64,000 nt of DNA from Marinospirillum alkalitolerans (GTDB lineage: Bacteria; Pseudomonadota; Gammaproteobacteria; Pseudomonadales; Halomonadaceae). Below the pieces are notes generated by a model. The model was not told the DNA's origin. It saw only the letters and a program-made list of their open reading frames with translations, and did not search any database. The number at the start of each line of letters is the position of its first letter. Within the stretch, counting starts at the first letter, position 1. Positions 25,715-34,269 of this stretch are shown here, piece after piece. Both the position numbers and the translations under genes were made by a program. The stretch is taken from contig NZ_JBANFI010000001.1 of NCBI RefSeq assembly GCF_045055655.1, positions 248,001 to 312,000 on the forward strand, in the 5' to 3' direction.

Positions 25715-26530
25715 GTGTTGAATTATCCACAAATTGATCCGGTTGCCTTTAGCCTTGGCCCGATTGCAGTGCATTGGTATGGTCTGAGCTATTTGGCTGC
25801 TTTTGCGCTGGCTTGGTGGTTGGCTGAACAACGCCGCGCGCGTTTGGGCTTGAGTCGTGAGCAACTCAGTGATCTGGTCTTTTATTCAGCAATCGGTGTC
25901 GTGTTAGGCGGGCGGCTTGGTTCAGCGCTCTTCTATCACTGGGATCGTGTCATGCAAGATCCCTTGTGGCTGCTGCGTGTTTGGGAAGGCGGTATGGCCT
26001 TTCATGGTGGTTTACTGGGTGTGGTGCTTGCCTTGTTGATCTTTGCACGCCGCCACCAGCTCAAACTGCTTGCTGTTGGTGATTTCGTCGCGCCAATGGT
26101 GCCGATTGGTCTGGCTTTAGGACGTTTAGGGAACTTTGCTAATGGTGAGCTGTGGGGGCGGGTGACCCAAGTACCTTGGGGGATGGTTTTTCCTGGTGCA
26201 GGGCCAGATCCCCGTCATCCATCGCAGCTTTATCAGTTTGCTTTAGAAGGCGTGCTGCTCTTTGTTATTTTATGGTTCTTCTCACGTCGTCCGCGCCCAA
26301 CAGGAAGTATCACCGGGCTCTTTTTGCTTGGTTATGGCAGTTTGCGTTTTCTCGCTGAATTTGCGCGTGAACCCGATGCCCACCTTGGATTACTTGCTGG
26401 TCAGCTGAGTATGGGACAATGGCTCTCCTTGCCCATGCTGGTGGTGGGGGGCGGTCTAATCGTCTGGGCCTATCGTTTTTCTGAGGCTGGTGAGCAGGCG
26501 ACGCTCAAATCCAAAGCTAAAAAAGTATAA
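25715..26530 (+). CDS. lgt: Prolipoprotein diacylglyceryl transferase
   Basis: Lgt attaches diacylglycerol to the lipobox cysteine of prolipoproteins in the inner membrane. The 271 aa protein has seven predicted membrane segments, the start region IDPVAFSLGPIAVHWYGLSY, the essential GGMAFHGG segment and the Lgt signature GRLGNFANGELWGR. The start is GTG, 9 bp after AGGAGA. It is followed by thyA after 42 bp, the usual lgt-thyA pair. Confidence 0.96.
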   Translation: MLNYPQIDPVAFSLGPIAVHWYGLSYLAAFALAWWLAEQRRARLGLSREQLSDLVFYSAIGVVLGGRLGSALFYHWDRVMQDPLWLLRVWEGGMAFHGGLLGVVLALLIFARRHQLKLLAVGDFVAPMVPIGLALGRLGNFANGELWGRVTQVPWGMVFPGAGPDPRHPSQLYQFALEGVLLFVILWFFSRRPRPTGSITGLFLLGYGSLRFLAEFAREPDAHLGLLAGQLSMGQWLSLPMLVVGGGLIVWAYRFSEAGEQATLKSKAKKV

Positions 26531-26572
26531 ATCATCTATAATTTGCGATCGATTAATCAGGTGTAACGAGTT

Positions 26573-27367
26573 ATGCAAGCCTATTTAGATTTAATGCGTC
26601 ATGTGAGAGAGCAGGGCGTTTTCAAGCAGGATCGTACTGGAACCGGTACTTATAGCGTGTTTGGTTATCAGATGCGCTTTGATCTGCAAGCCGGTTTTCC
26701 GCTCGTGACGACCAAAAAACTCCATTTGCGCTCGATCATTCACGAGCTGCTGTGGTTTTTAAAAGGCGAGACCAATATTCGTTATCTGAAAGAAAATGGC
26801 GTCTCTATCTGGGATGAGTGGGCGGATGAGCAGGGTGAGCTGGGGCCGGTCTATGGCTATCAGTGGCGTTCATGGCCCAAACCAGACGGTGGATCAGTCG
26901 ATCAGATTGCTCAGCTGGTTGAGCAGATCAAAACTCAACCTGATTCACGCCGCCTGATCGTATCAGCATGGAATCCTGCTCTGGTGGATCAGATGGCGTT
27001 GCCGCCTTGCCATTGTCTCTTCCAGTTTTATGTCGCAGAAGGTCGACTCTCTTGTCAGCTCTACCAAAGATCCGCGGATATTTTTCTGGGCGTGCCTTTT
27101 AATATCGCCAGCTATGCCTTACTGGTGCATATGATCGCGCAGGTGTGTGATCTTGAAGTTGGCGAGTTTATCCATACCCTGGGTGATGCACATCTCTATG
27201 CTAACCATCTTGAGCAGGCCGATCTGCAACTGACACGGGCACCGCTGGCCCTACCCCAGTTGAAGTTGAATCCAGAACGAACTTCTCTGTTTGATTTTGT
27301 TTATGATGATATCGCGATTGAAGGCTATCAAAGTCATCCGCATATTAAGGCCCCAGTTGCGGTTTAA
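26573..27367 (+). CDS. thyA: Thymidylate synthase
   Basis: ThyA methylates dUMP to dTMP with methylenetetrahydrofolate. The protein is 264 aa, the same length as in E. coli, with the nucleophilic cysteine in ALPPCHCLFQFYV (C146 by that alignment) and the dUMP-binding RRLIVSAWNP and QRSADIFLGVPFN segments. folA, which regenerates the cofactor, lies 70 bp downstream, so this is the classic lgt-thyA-folA run. Confidence 0.98.
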   Translation: MQAYLDLMRHVREQGVFKQDRTGTGTYSVFGYQMRFDLQAGFPLVTTKKLHLRSIIHELLWFLKGETNIRYLKENGVSIWDEWADEQGELGPVYGYQWRSWPKPDGGSVDQIAQLVEQIKTQPDSRRLIVSAWNPALVDQMALPPCHCLFQFYVAEGRLSCQLYQRSADIFLGVPFNIASYALLVHMIAQVCDLEVGEFIHTLGDAHLYANHLEQADLQLTRAPLALPQLKLNPERTSLFDFVYDDIAIEGYQSHPHIKAPVAV

Positions 27368-27437
27368 ATCGCATGAGCAAGCAAGGGTTTGAGCAGTGAA
27401 AAGGCAAAGCGATGAATAGAATAGGAGCGCAGCACGC

Positions 27438-27980
27438 ATGAACAACCAGCGACAAACCCCGATTGCCGTTATTGTTGCTGCGGCTAAAAACTGGGTCATC
27501 GGGCATCAGCAAGCTATGCCTTGGTATCTCCCTGAAGAGCTAGGCTATTTCAAGCGTAAAACCTGGGGGAAGCCGATTATTATGGGGCGTGCGACTTTTG
27601 AGTCGATCGGTCGTCCTTTACCTGGACGGACGAATATCGTCATCAGTCGTCAGTCGGATTACGCCCCTGCGGGCGTCAAAGTTGTGCCCTCATTGGAAGC
27701 CGCTTTGACTCTGGCAGATCAACAGGCGCAAATCGATGGTGCTGAAGAGATCATGGTGATTGGCGGCGGACAAATCTATCAACAGGCCTTTGCATTGGCA
27801 GACCGTCTCTATCTGACCGAGGTGGATGCCGAGCCTGAGGGCGATACTTGGTTTCCGGCAGTGCAATGGGATGAGTGGCAGCTGGTGAGTGAGCAGGCTT
27901 TTGCAGCAGGAGAAGGCAATCGCTATGCTTACCGTCTGCTCTGCTTGGATCGTCGAGCGGTGACTCCCGCTGAATCATGA
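27438..27980 (+). CDS. folA: Dihydrofolate reductase
   Basis: FolA reduces dihydrofolate with NADPH. The 180 aa protein shows IGHQQAMPWYLPEELGYFKR, KPIIMGRATFESIGRPLPGR and VIGGGQIYQQAF, the substrate and NADPH-binding motifs. The catalytic acid, D27 in E. coli, is glutamate here (E34). Glu is the usual residue in animal enzymes and is less common in bacterial ones; activity should be kept. ATG 27438 follows AGGAGCGCAGCACGC. Confidence 0.95.
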   Translation: MNNQRQTPIAVIVAAAKNWVIGHQQAMPWYLPEELGYFKRKTWGKPIIMGRATFESIGRPLPGRTNIVISRQSDYAPAGVKVVPSLEAALTLADQQAQIDGAEEIMVIGGGQIYQQAFALADRLYLTEVDAEPEGDTWFPAVQWDEWQLVSEQAFAAGEGNRYAYRLLCLDRRAVTPAES

Positions 27981-28088
27981 TAGGGTTAAAGTGGGGCAGT
28001 TGGCTGTATCACGTGCATTGATGAGGTGAAAAGGACGTTGCAGCTGAGGCTTTCAGGGAAGTTGATAGGTGATGACAAGGCAAACAAG

Positions 28089-28760
28089 ATGACCTCTCCA
28101 CAAAAAATTGAGCAGCTTTTTGAACAGTTAAGCTATTACGCCGAGCAGAGCCAACTGACGCAGGCGCAGGCGCAGCAGAGAATTGCTGAACTTGAAGGTG
28201 AAAACTCAGCGCTCCATCAGCGAGTGAATCAGCTAGAAGAGCGTTTACAGCTGTTGCGCAGCAAGCTCACGCAGCATTTGCAGCAGGGGCAGCCGCAAAC
28301 CTGGCTCGCACGCCCTGAGGCCTTGATGGCGATGATTCGTGATACCTTGGGGCTCAACGAACCTGCACCAGAGCCTAGTCAGGCGCCTCAGCAAAATTTA
28401 GATGCCCTCTCACCTCAGCAGCGTCTGGCTTATTGGGAGAAACGCTATCCGCGTGCTTTTATGCCGGGTGCACCTCAACCGCTGAAGATAGGTATTCATG
28501 AAGAGTTACTGGCGGCAGAAGGTGGTGAGCTCAAGCGGATCCATCGCGCGCTGGCGCACTATGTCAAAGTGCCACGTTATCTGCGCTCAATTCAGGCTGG
28601 GGCTGTGCGTTTGGATCTAGAGGGCAATAATGCAGGTTTTGTCACCGCGCAAGAAGCCAGTTTTGCGCAGCAGCAGCTACACCAGCTGGAGCAACAAAAA
28701 GAAGAAAAGCGCCAGCAGGCTCGCTTAGATCAGAAACTCAAGCAACTGGTGCAGCGTTAA
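28089..28760 (+). CDS. ProQ/FinO-domain RNA-binding protein with N-terminal coiled coil
   Basis: Residues about 120-205 form a ProQ/FinO domain (LSPQQRLAYWEKRYPRAF, PLKIGIHEELL, IHRALAHYVKVPRYL, GAVRLDLEGNNAGFVT), which binds structured RNAs such as sRNAs and 3' ends. Residues 1-80 are Gln- and Glu-rich and look like a coiled coil; the tail after 200 is a basic helical Gln/Lys segment. This order, with the domain in the C-terminal half, differs from E. coli ProQ, where it is N-terminal. ATG 28089 follows AAGG at 9 bp; an in-frame start at 28026 has no good site. The protein is 223 aa. An RNA-chaperone role is inferred from the domain only. Confidence 0.85.
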   Translation: MTSPQKIEQLFEQLSYYAEQSQLTQAQAQQRIAELEGENSALHQRVNQLEERLQLLRSKLTQHLQQGQPQTWLARPEALMAMIRDTLGLNEPAPEPSQAPQQNLDALSPQQRLAYWEKRYPRAFMPGAPQPLKIGIHEELLAAEGGELKRIHRALAHYVKVPRYLRSIQAGAVRLDLEGNNAGFVTAQEASFAQQQLHQLEQQKEEKRQQARLDQKLKQLVQR

Positions 28761-28828
28761 GCCCTGTGCTGGATGCGGGGCATTTTGATCACTCGGGCAA
28801 CACCTGGTCTTGTTGTTTTCAGAGCGGT

Positions 28829-29524
28829 TTAGCTCCAGATTTCTAAAGTTTGGTTCGCCAGTGCCAGCATCAGATCAGAGCGCGTTACCAGCCCGACCAG
28901 CTCGCCTTGTGCATCGGTAATCGGCATGGCGCGCACCTTCTGTGCCAGCATCACCCGCGCGATATCCCCGATGTCGGTTTCAGGACTGGCTGTGACCAGC
29001 GGTGCGCGGATCAGGGTTTCAGCGCTCAGGTTTTCGAGATCCTGTTCGCGCAGATCGATTTCACCCAGTCCAGAAATCTCCAGTAATAAATCACGATCTT
29101 GGAGTACGCCCACCAGCCCTTGTTGTTGATCCACGATGACCAGATAGTGGATCTCTTCCTTTCTGAGCAACGCCAGTGCATCGAGCAGCCCGCCCGTGGC
29201 AGGGTAGGTGATGACTGGTGCGCGCATGATCTGCTGTGCGGTAATACGGCGGATCGTTGATTCAGGGTGAGGCTCCATCTTTTTATAAGCGGCGACAGCA
29301 GCCCGAGCTGGCTCAGCCTGGCCTTGCTTTTCAAAGCTCTGTAGCTGCTGTTGAAAGCTCACCTGTTGATCAGAGAGGTTTTGACGGTGTTCGGCATCGT
29401 CCTGGTCTTCGACCAGTCGGCGGCTGGCCGTGATGGCTTGAGTCTGACGAATACCTGGGCGCTTGAGCAGCTGTTCTTTGGGAGTGTGGATGCGCATTCC
29501 CTGTTCGTAAACCGCAAAGACCAT
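28829..29524 (-). CDS. CBS-domain protein
   Basis: The 231 aa cytoplasmic protein has two CBS motifs (about 98-155, IMRAPVITYPATGGLLDALA; and 170-228, TLIRAPLVTASPETDIGDIA) forming one Bateman module that may sense adenine nucleotides. The first 95 residues are Gln-rich and helical with no domain I know. No enzyme domain is fused, so it is probably a regulator. It is convergent with the ProQ-like gene. A three-unit tandem repeat lies about 55 bp upstream of its start. Confidence 0.85.
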   Translation of the reverse strand: MVFAVYEQGMRIHTPKEQLLKRPGIRQTQAITASRRLVEDQDDAEHRQNLSDQQVSFQQQLQSFEKQGQAEPARAAVAAYKKMEPHPESTIRRITAQQIMRAPVITYPATGGLLDALALLRKEEIHYLVIVDQQQGLVGVLQDRDLLLEISGLGEIDLREQDLENLSAETLIRAPLVTASPETDIGDIARVMLAQKVRAMPITDAQGELVGLVTRSDLMLALANQTLEIWS

Positions 29525-29577
29525 AATCTTGCTCTCTGAGTAAATGGGGTGGCTGATCTGCTATCCAGTAACGGATT

Positions 29578-29618
29578 GCTAAAACGGGTCGCTAAAAACG
29601 GGTCGCTAAAAAGGCGTC
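29578..29618. repeat. 14-bp tandem repeat, three degenerate units
   Basis: Units GCTAAAACGGGTC (29578-29590), GCTAAAAACGGGTC (29591-29604) and GCTAAAAAGGCGTC (29605-29618) follow one another. They lie in the divergent space between the CBS gene and the GNAT gene, on the upstream side of both. Confidence 0.93.
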
Positions 29619-29701
29619 GGCATGAAAGCATATCGGCCTGATCGCCATTTAGTTTAACCTAAGGCATTGATCCTTCACCCTTCGGACATGATGAGCCAGA
29701 G

Positions 29702-30241
29702 ATGCCCATGCAGATTCAACCTTGTGATGCAGAACGTGATGCACCCAGGATACAGGCGATTTTTAATCACGCCATCGAGCAGACAACTGCCTTGTATGAA
29801 TATCAGCCGCGCTCTTTAGAACAGGTGCAGACTTGGTTGCTGCAAAAAAAGGCCGATCGGCTTCCTGTGCTGGGTCTTTATAGCGCAGCGGACACTCTGC
29901 AAGGTTTTGCCAGTTATGGCCCTTTTCGGCCTTGGCCGGCTTTTCAGTACACGGTGGAGCACTCGATTTATTTGCATCCGCAAGCTCAAGGGAAGGGCTT
30001 AGGGCGCCCCTTGCTGAGCGCGTTGATTCAAGCCGCTGAAGCCCAGCAGTATCATGTGATGATGGCGGCGATTGATGCCAGTAATCAAGCGAGCTGTGCC
30101 TTGCATCAGCGCTTAGGTTTTCAGTGTGTGGGTCGCCTTAAGCAGGTTGGCTATAAATTTGGGCGTTGGCTGGATCTGGATTTTTATCAGCTTCAGCTGA
30201 TGACGCCTATAGAGCCGACTGAGGCAGGACCTGTGCGCTGA
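29702..30241 (+). CDS. GNAT-family N-acetyltransferase (phosphinothricin acetyltransferase-like)
   Basis: The 179 aa protein has the GNAT fold with the acetyl-CoA pyrophosphate loop QAQGKGLGRPLL (about residues 99-110) and the PAT-type features FNHAIEQTTALYEY near the start and HQRLGFQCVGRLKQVGYKFGRWLDLDFYQ near the end. Such enzymes acetylate methionine sulfoximine, sulfone or phosphinothricin. Start may be ATG 29702 or 29708. The gene stands alone between the CBS gene and a non-coding, structured region. Confidence 0.88.
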   Translation: MPMQIQPCDAERDAPRIQAIFNHAIEQTTALYEYQPRSLEQVQTWLLQKKADRLPVLGLYSAADTLQGFASYGPFRPWPAFQYTVEHSIYLHPQAQGKGLGRPLLSALIQAAEAQQYHVMMAAIDASNQASCALHQRLGFQCVGRLKQVGYKFGRWLDLDFYQLQLMTPIEPTEAGPVR

Positions 30242-30511
30242 ATTTGTGCAGTTGCGAAATAGAATCACTCTTAGCAACTTGCTTGAGGTATAAAAACTCT
30301 TCATCGTTCTGACATGGATTTAACTACTCCAAGTTGCTAAGCTAAAGTTAAGCCTTAGCCAAAAGTTGTAGTGAGTCAGAGTCTGTATCAGCGCTTTCTG
30401 CCTGAGCTGGATCACACAACACTAGGTTGAGTGTGAGTCCAGCGATGCGAACAACAAGAAAAAAGCGCTGGTGTTTGATAAGCGTTCAATTCAGACAGAG
30501 GGAGTCAGACG
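30242..30511. other. Structured intergenic region upstream of the 38-codon frame
   Basis: About 270 bp without a recognised gene. It holds a perfect 12-bp inverted repeat, CTTAGCAACTTG at 30270-30281 and its complement at 30330-30341, 48 bp apart, and a second pair of arms, CAGCGCTTT (30389-30397) and AAAGCGCTG around 30462-30470. It may hold a leader RNA, an sRNA or operators for the small frame that follows. Confidence 0.6.
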
Positions 30512-30628
30512 ATGAATGAAGAAGTCTTGTTATTACTTGCTGAAGAACTGGCCATGCGTCAGAACTGGCAAGAAGCTTGGTGCGCTGAAGCAGAAGAGCA
30601 AGCTGAGCAGTTGGAGTTAGCTGCTTAA
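30512..30628 (+). CDS. Small acidic 38 aa protein, unknown
   Basis: The frame starts with ATG 8 bp after GGGAG and runs 38 codons to TAA at 30626-30628; a strong intrinsic terminator starts 22 bp later, so this looks like a complete small gene. The product begins MNEEVLLLLAEELAMRQNW and is rich in Glu, Leu and Ala, with one cysteine and a net negative charge; it should form an amphipathic helix. I do not recognise the family. It stands between the GNAT gene and the convergent oadB, behind a region with long inverted repeats. Ribosome site and terminator support translation; coding is otherwise unproven. Confidence 0.6.
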   Translation: MNEEVLLLLAEELAMRQNWQEAWCAEAEEQAEQLELAA

Positions 30629-30650
30629 TCCGCTGCACTCACCAAGGATA

Positions 30651-30684
30651 AAAAAACCGAAGCCTGATCCGCTTCGGTTTTTTT
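30651..30684. terminator. Bidirectional terminator between the 38-codon frame and oadB
   Basis: AAAAAACCGAAGC (30651-30663) pairs with GCTTCGGTTTTTT (30671-30683) over a 7-nt loop, giving T runs on both strands. It can end both the small-protein transcript and the minus-strand oad operon. Confidence 0.93.
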
Positions 30685-30720
30685 ATTTGTACGAAGGTCC
30701 CTCTTCGTAGAGTGAGGCGA

Positions 30721-32040
30721 TTAACCGAGATACATGATCATCACACCCGCAGCAACAGCCGAGCCGATGACACCGGCCACATTGGGGCCCATTGCATGCA
30801 TCAGCAGGAAGTTTTGTGGGTTGGCCTCAAGCCCGAGCTTATTCGAAACCCGCGCGGCCATCGGCACTGCAGAAACACCCGCTGAGCCAATCAGCGGATT
30901 GATCGGCATCTTGCTCATCTTGTTCATAATCTTGGCCATAATGACGCCGCTGGCAGTACCGATGGCAAAAGCCACAATACCCAGTGCCATAATGCCCAGT
31001 GTTTCAACGGTCAGGAAGAGTTCTGCAATCAAACGCGAACCAACAGCCAGACCGAGGAAGATGGTGACGATGTTGATCAAGGCATTCTGCGCTGTATCCG
31101 ACAGCCGCTCAACCACGCCACATTCACGCATCAGGTTACCCAGACAGAACATCCCCAGTAGAGGTGCAGCTGATGGCAGGAAGAGCGCCACCAAGCCCAG
31201 CACCGCGAGGGGGAAGATGATCTTCTCGCGCTTGCTCACAGGGCGCAGTTGCGTCATCACAATGGCGCGTTCTTCTTTGCTGGTCAGTGCCCGCATAATC
31301 GGTGGCTGGACAATCGGTACCAGCGCCATATAGGCATAGGCCGCAACCGCAATCGCACCCAATAACTCTGGTGCCAGTACGCTAGACACATAAATAGCCG
31401 TTGGGCCATCGGCACCACCGATAATACCGATTGCCGCTGCCTGATTGAGGCTGAAGTCGATGATACCCAGACTGGATAGCGCCACCGCACCCAGCACAGT
31501 AGCAAAGATGCCAAACTGAGCCGCCGCACCTAAAAAGAGGGTGCGCGGATTCGCCAGCAGTGGGCCAAAATCAGTCATCGCGCCCACACCTAGAAAGATC
31601 ATCAGTGGCGCAATACCAGAAGCCACCAGCACTTTATAGAAGATATACAAGAAGCCGTGAGTATATCCCGCTGCACTGACTAGATGATCAATCCGCGCCT
31701 GCTGTGCAGGATCTTGCACAGCCGCCAGAGCCTCGAGTAAAACAGGCTTTTGGCTGATATCGGCCACTGTAGCGAAGGGCAGGCTCAGTTCGTTGGCCAG
31801 TGCTTGAATCAGTTGTGGATTGTAGTGATAAAGCGCTTGATCGAGCGCAGAAAGAGCCAGACCCGCTTCAGGAATATTGGCCAAGATACCGGCAAAACCA
31901 ATTGGCAGCAGCAAGAGGGGTTCAAATTTTTTGGCAATTGCCAGGTACAACAGGATCAGACAGACACCAATCATGATCAGTTGGGGGATGGTCAGGTTAT
32001 AAAGGCCTGAGTTTTCCCACAGCAGAAGGACTTTTTCCAT
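30721..32040 (-). CDS. oadB: Na+-translocating oxaloacetate decarboxylase, beta subunit
   Basis: OadB is the integral membrane subunit that decarboxylates carboxybiotin and pumps Na+ outward. The protein has about nine to eleven hydrophobic segments and the conserved GVGAMTDFGPLLANP, SIGIIGGADGPTAI-type segment (here AIGIIGGADGPTAIYV) and NPLIGSAGVSAVPMAARV. ATG 32040 (439 aa) is chosen since GTGGAG lies 9 bp upstream; ATG 32046 and GTG 32055 are alternatives. It is the last gene of oadG-oadA-oadB, 106 bp after oadA, and ends near a bidirectional terminator. Confidence 0.95.
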   Translation of the reverse strand: MEKVLLLWENSGLYNLTIPQLIMIGVCLILLYLAIAKKFEPLLLLPIGFAGILANIPEAGLALSALDQALYHYNPQLIQALANELSLPFATVADISQKPVLLEALAAVQDPAQQARIDHLVSAAGYTHGFLYIFYKVLVASGIAPLMIFLGVGAMTDFGPLLANPRTLFLGAAAQFGIFATVLGAVALSSLGIIDFSLNQAAAIGIIGGADGPTAIYVSSVLAPELLGAIAVAAYAYMALVPIVQPPIMRALTSKEERAIVMTQLRPVSKREKIIFPLAVLGLVALFLPSAAPLLGMFCLGNLMRECGVVERLSDTAQNALINIVTIFLGLAVGSRLIAELFLTVETLGIMALGIVAFAIGTASGVIMAKIMNKMSKMPINPLIGSAGVSAVPMAARVSNKLGLEANPQNFLLMHAMGPNVAGVIGSAVAAGVMIMYLG

Positions 32041-32146
32041 CAGCATGGACTCCACAAAAACAGCAATTAAGAACCCTGTTGGATCAGCAGGCTCAAGCTA
32101 TCTGAGCCTGCATGAGGTGCAGCAAGGTGGGGTAGATGAAAAAGGA

Positions 32147-33949
32147 TTACAGGGTCAAGAGTGTATCGCCGACCTGAACAGCATCGCCTTCACGAACTGC
32201 AACGCTGGCCACTGTGCCTGCCGAAGCCGCACGGATTTCGGTTTCCATTTTCATCGCTTCCATAATGATGACCACCTGATTGGCTTCTACGGCCTCACCT
32301 GGCTTGACCAGAATCTTGAAGATGTTGCCGGCCAGTGGCGCACTAATGGCCTCACCTGTGCCAGCCGAAGGTGCTGCAGCGGCGGCAGGAGCGGGGCTGG
32401 CTGAGGTGGTGCTGACTTGGGTGATATCCCCACCTTCGCTGACTTCAACCACATAGCTTTGACCATTGACCTTGACTGTATAAACGCCTGAATCCTCAAC
32501 AGGTGCAGCAGCCGCCTTGGCAGGGGCGGGTGCTGCGCTGGCCGCAGTAGGTGCAGGTTCAAAGGCACTGGCATCACCACGGTTTTTCAGAAATTTCAGA
32601 CCAATTTGTGGGAAGAGCGCATAGGTGAGCACATCATCAATCTGATTTTCACCTGTGGCCAGCTGAATGCCTTCTTCTTTCGCTTTGGCGGCCAATTCTT
32701 CAGCCAGCTTGTCCATTTCGTTGTCGATCAGATCCGCTGGGCGGCAGGTGATGGCTTCTTTGCCTTCCAGAACGCGCGCTTGGAGTTCAGCATTGTAGGG
32801 CGCAGGTGCTGCACCATATTCACCCTTCAAAATACCTTGTACTTCTTTGGAAATAGATTTGTAGCGCTCGCCCATCAGTACGTTAATCACGGCCTGCGTG
32901 CCAACGATCTGAGAAGTTGGGGTGACCAGTGGGATATAGCCCAGATCTTCACGCACGCGTGGAATCTCAGCCAGCACTTCGTCAAACTTGTCGGCGGCGC
33001 CTTGTTCTTTCAGCTGGCTTTCCATGTTGGTCAGCATACCACCGGGCACCTGAGCGACCAGAATGCGTGAATCCGTGCCGCGCAGTGAGCCTTCAAACTG
33101 GGCATATTTTTTCCGCACTTCACGGAAGTAGGCCGCGATTTCTTCTAGGGCTTCTAAATTAAGGCCAGTATCCCGCTCAGTGCCTTGCAGCGCGGCGACA
33201 ACCGATTCAGTGGCTGTGTGGCCATAGGTCATTGACATCGAAGAGATCGCGGTATCAACCCGATCGATGCCGGCTTCGACGGCCTTCAGAATGGTCATAT
33301 CTGACAAACCGGCTGTGGCGTGCGCGTGGAGCTGCACTTCAAGGCCAGTTTGTGCTTTCAAGCGTGAGACCAGATCAAAGGCGGCATAGGGTGTCAAAAT
33401 GCCGGACATATCTTTGATATTGATCGAATCCGCACCCATATCTTCGAGGGTTTTGGCGTAATCGACCCACATCTCGGTAGTGTGGACTGGGCTGGTAGTA
33501 AAAGAGATGGTGCCCTGTGCATGTTTACCACAGTTTTTGACGGCTTTGATGGCGCGTTCAAGATTACGTGGATCATTCATCGCATCAAAGATGCGGAACA
33601 CATCAATACCGTTTTTGGCAGCACGCTCGACAAAGCGATCGACAACATCATCAGCGTAATGGCGGTAGCCGAGCAGGTTTTGCCCACGCAGTAGCATTTG
33701 TTGAGGTGTATTCGGCATCACTTTTTTCAGTTCGCGGATACGGTCCCATGGATCTTCACCTAAGTACCGGATGCAAGAATCAAAAGTCGCACCGCCCCAG
33801 CTTTCAATCGACCAGTAGCCGATTTGATCCAGCTTGGCCGCGATGGGCAGCATATCGTCTAAACGCAGACGGGTAGCAAAGAGGGATTGGTGGGCGTCAC
33901 GCAGGACGACATCAGTAATACCCAGTTTTTTTGGTGCGCTCGTCATCAT
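32147..33949 (-). CDS. oadA: Oxaloacetate decarboxylase, alpha subunit (biotin carrier)
   Basis: OadA moves the carboxyl group of oxaloacetate to biotin. The 600 aa protein has a carboxyltransferase barrel (about 8-270, ITDVVLRDAHQSLFATR), the conserved PYC/OADA domain (about 290-465), an Ala/Pro-rich linker typical of these enzymes (475-520) and a biotinyl domain (525-600) with the biotinylated lysine K567 in IIMEAMKMETE. Together with OadB and OadG it couples decarboxylation to Na+ export. The linker includes the usual flexible AlaPro stretches. Confidence 0.97.
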   Translation of the reverse strand: MMTSAPKKLGITDVVLRDAHQSLFATRLRLDDMLPIAAKLDQIGYWSIESWGGATFDSCIRYLGEDPWDRIRELKKVMPNTPQQMLLRGQNLLGYRHYADDVVDRFVERAAKNGIDVFRIFDAMNDPRNLERAIKAVKNCGKHAQGTISFTTSPVHTTEMWVDYAKTLEDMGADSINIKDMSGILTPYAAFDLVSRLKAQTGLEVQLHAHATAGLSDMTILKAVEAGIDRVDTAISSMSMTYGHTATESVVAALQGTERDTGLNLEALEEIAAYFREVRKKYAQFEGSLRGTDSRILVAQVPGGMLTNMESQLKEQGAADKFDEVLAEIPRVREDLGYIPLVTPTSQIVGTQAVINVLMGERYKSISKEVQGILKGEYGAAPAPYNAELQARVLEGKEAITCRPADLIDNEMDKLAEELAAKAKEEGIQLATGENQIDDVLTYALFPQIGLKFLKNRGDASAFEPAPTAASAAPAPAKAAAAPVEDSGVYTVKVNGQSYVVEVSEGGDITQVSTTSASPAPAAAAAPSAGTGEAISAPLAGNIFKILVKPGEAVEANQVVIIMEAMKMETEIRAASAGTVASVAVREGDAVQVGDTLLTL

Positions 33950-34014
33950 GAATACCTGTTGTTAAATTGAGAAATGTTAAAGCGAGAAATCAAAGCTAGT
34001 GGGTGACACACAAG

Positions 34015-34269
34015 CTAGCGTCGCTGGCGATGCAGACGCAGGGCGGCCGAGATCGCGGCAATCACTTCAGGCTGCTGTCCTTGTGCTACATGACCGGCCG
34101 CTGGTCGAGCTGCACTAGATGGTGTCGGCGCGGCTTGAGGAAAAAAGCGGTTGATGATTTTAGACATCAGCGTGGTGGCGATGACCAACACGGTGAGAAA
34201 GGTAAAGACAAAGCCCATACCGAGCAGCATCAAATTGAAGCCTTCGGTGATCAAATTTTGTTCTTGCAT
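34015..34269 (-). CDS. oadG: Oxaloacetate decarboxylase, gamma subunit
   Basis: OadG is a small membrane anchor that holds the alpha and beta subunits together and binds Zn2+ near its C-terminus in Vibrio and Klebsiella enzymes. The 84 aa protein has one N-terminal membrane helix (LMLLGMGFVFTFLTVLVIAT), a Pro/Ala linker, and a C-terminal helix VIAAISAALRLHRQRR like that of relatives. It is the first gene of the oadGAB operon, 65 bp before oadA. Confidence 0.93.
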   Translation of the reverse strand: MQEQNLITEGFNLMLLGMGFVFTFLTVLVIATTLMSKIINRFFPQAAPTPSSAARPAAGHVAQGQQPEVIAAISAALRLHRQRR

